DNA of 5,018 nucleotides from JBBDRV01 sp040905285. GTDB taxonomy: Bacteria > Bacteroidota > Rhodothermia > Balneolales > Balneolaceae. Both the position numbers and the translations under genes were made by a program. The stretch is taken from assembly GCA_040905285.1 (NCBI GenBank), contig JBBDRV010000161.1:1-5018 (forward strand). The letters are read 5' to 3'. The notes beneath the pieces were generated by a model that did not search any database, was not told the DNA's origin, and saw nothing but the letters and a program-made list of their open reading frames with translations. Shown here piece by piece: positions 4,536 to 5,018 of this stretch (position 1 is the stretch's first letter; every line of letters starts with the position of its first letter).

Positions 4536-5018
4536 ATGAATAACAAAAGAAAGACTTCATCACATAGTACCGGACAATCCACGACAACCAACGGAAGCAA
4601 GTGCCCTTTTAGCGGCGGGGCATTACGGCAGACGGCCGGTGGCGGCACCAAACTTCACGATTGGTGGCCAAACCGGTTGAATCTCAATATTCTTCGCCAG
4701 CATTCTGCGTTGTCCAACCCGATGGGCGAGGATTTCAACTATGCGGAAGAGTTTAATAAACTGGATCTGGAGGCTGTAAAGAAAGATCTCACTGAGCTGA
4801 TGACCGACTCCCAGGAGTGGTGGCCGGCGGATTTCGGCCATTATGGTCCGCTCTTCATTCGCATGGCGTGGCACAGCGCAGGCACCTATCGTGTTTCTGA
4901 TGGCCGCGGAGGAGGAGGTACCGGCAACCAGCGTTTTGCCCCTGTTAACAGCTGGCCCGATAATGTGAATCTCGACAAGGCTCGCCTTTTGCTATGGCCG
5001 GTCAAGAAAAAATACGGC
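4536..5018 (+). CDS. katG: Catalase-peroxidase KatG (N-terminal 161 codons, cut by the window end)
   Basis: KatG is a bifunctional haem enzyme that breaks down hydrogen peroxide and uses it to oxidise other substrates; it protects the cell from oxidative stress. The visible part has KCPFSGG (22-28), HDWWPNRLNLNILRQHS (41-57), GEDFNYAEEF (64-73), the distal haem-pocket motif RMAWHSAGTYR (109-119) and FAPVNSWPDN (134-143). R109, W112 and H113 are the distal catalytic residues; W112 is the Trp of the family's Met-Tyr-Trp cross-link. D142 matches the substrate-channel Asp. There is no signal peptide, and the first 20 residues are Ser/Thr-rich and variable. The family is usually about 720-750 residues, so roughly a fifth is seen. 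In-frame ATGs at 4476 and 4518 also exist; I chose 4536 because it gives the usual short leader before KCPF. No Shine-Dalgarno precedes it. It shows no operon link to the upstream genes. Confidence 0.97.
   Translation, partial: MNNKRKTSSHSTGQSTTTNGSKCPFSGGALRQTAGGGTKLHDWWPNRLNLNILRQHSALSNPMGEDFNYAEEFNKLDLEAVKKDLTELMTDSQEWWPADFGHYGPLFIRMAWHSAGTYRVSDGRGGGGTGNQRFAPVNSWPDNVNLDKARLLLWPVKKKYG

Noticed and set aside
1..5018. CRISPR array, tRNA, rRNA, transposase or toxin-antitoxin pair
   Set aside because: No regular spaced repeats, cloverleaf-like segments, transposase motifs or terminal inverted repeats were seen. The short PadR genes are not antitoxins, because their partners are large membrane proteins.

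Overview
The window looks like a chromosomal segment of a Bacteroidota/Balneolota/Rhodothermota-type bacterium. This rests on three things: the style of the PspC–DUF2807 membrane protein and its PadR partner, the near absence of Shine-Dalgarno sequences in front of most starts, and a catalase-peroxidase N-terminus that reads like those of that group. The phylum is an inference; the sequence has no marker gene that would settle it. No RNA gene, insertion sequence, integrase or CRISPR array was seen.

Layout. Bases 1-141 hold the 3' end of a plus-strand gene, probably an isoprenylcysteine carboxyl methyltransferase-like membrane methyltransferase. A short convergent gap (142-232) with two small hairpins follows. 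Next is a minus-strand operon running right to left: a PadR-family regulator (1929-2285), then a 563-residue PspC/DUF2807 membrane protein (233-1924), only 4 bases apart. A 270-base divergent intergenic region (2286-2555) carries a good sigma70-like promoter for each direction, several dyads, and an odd palindromic hairpin. A plus-strand operon follows: a second PadR regulator (2556-2930) and, 9 bases on, a 456-residue polytopic membrane protein with a cytoplasmic helical prefix (2940-4310). After 225 bases of non-coding DNA with candidate regulatory repeats comes the first 161 codons of katG (4536 to the window end).

How the genes work together. The core is two head-to-head modules of the same design. 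In each, a small PadR repressor is followed by a membrane protein whose N-terminal part is a soluble helical domain and whose remainder is membrane-embedded, in one case followed by a beta-repeat tail. In known PadR–DUF1700/HAAS and PadR–PspC pairs the membrane protein is thought to sense envelope state or to be the repressor's target. Two unrelated versions sharing one control region would allow cross-regulation. katG (peroxide defence) and the methyltransferase remnant are probably just neighbours.

I found no clearly undescribed system. The double PadR module, the prefix domain resemblance between its two membrane proteins, and small tandem duplications at a stop codon and at a start codon are the parts most worth a second look.
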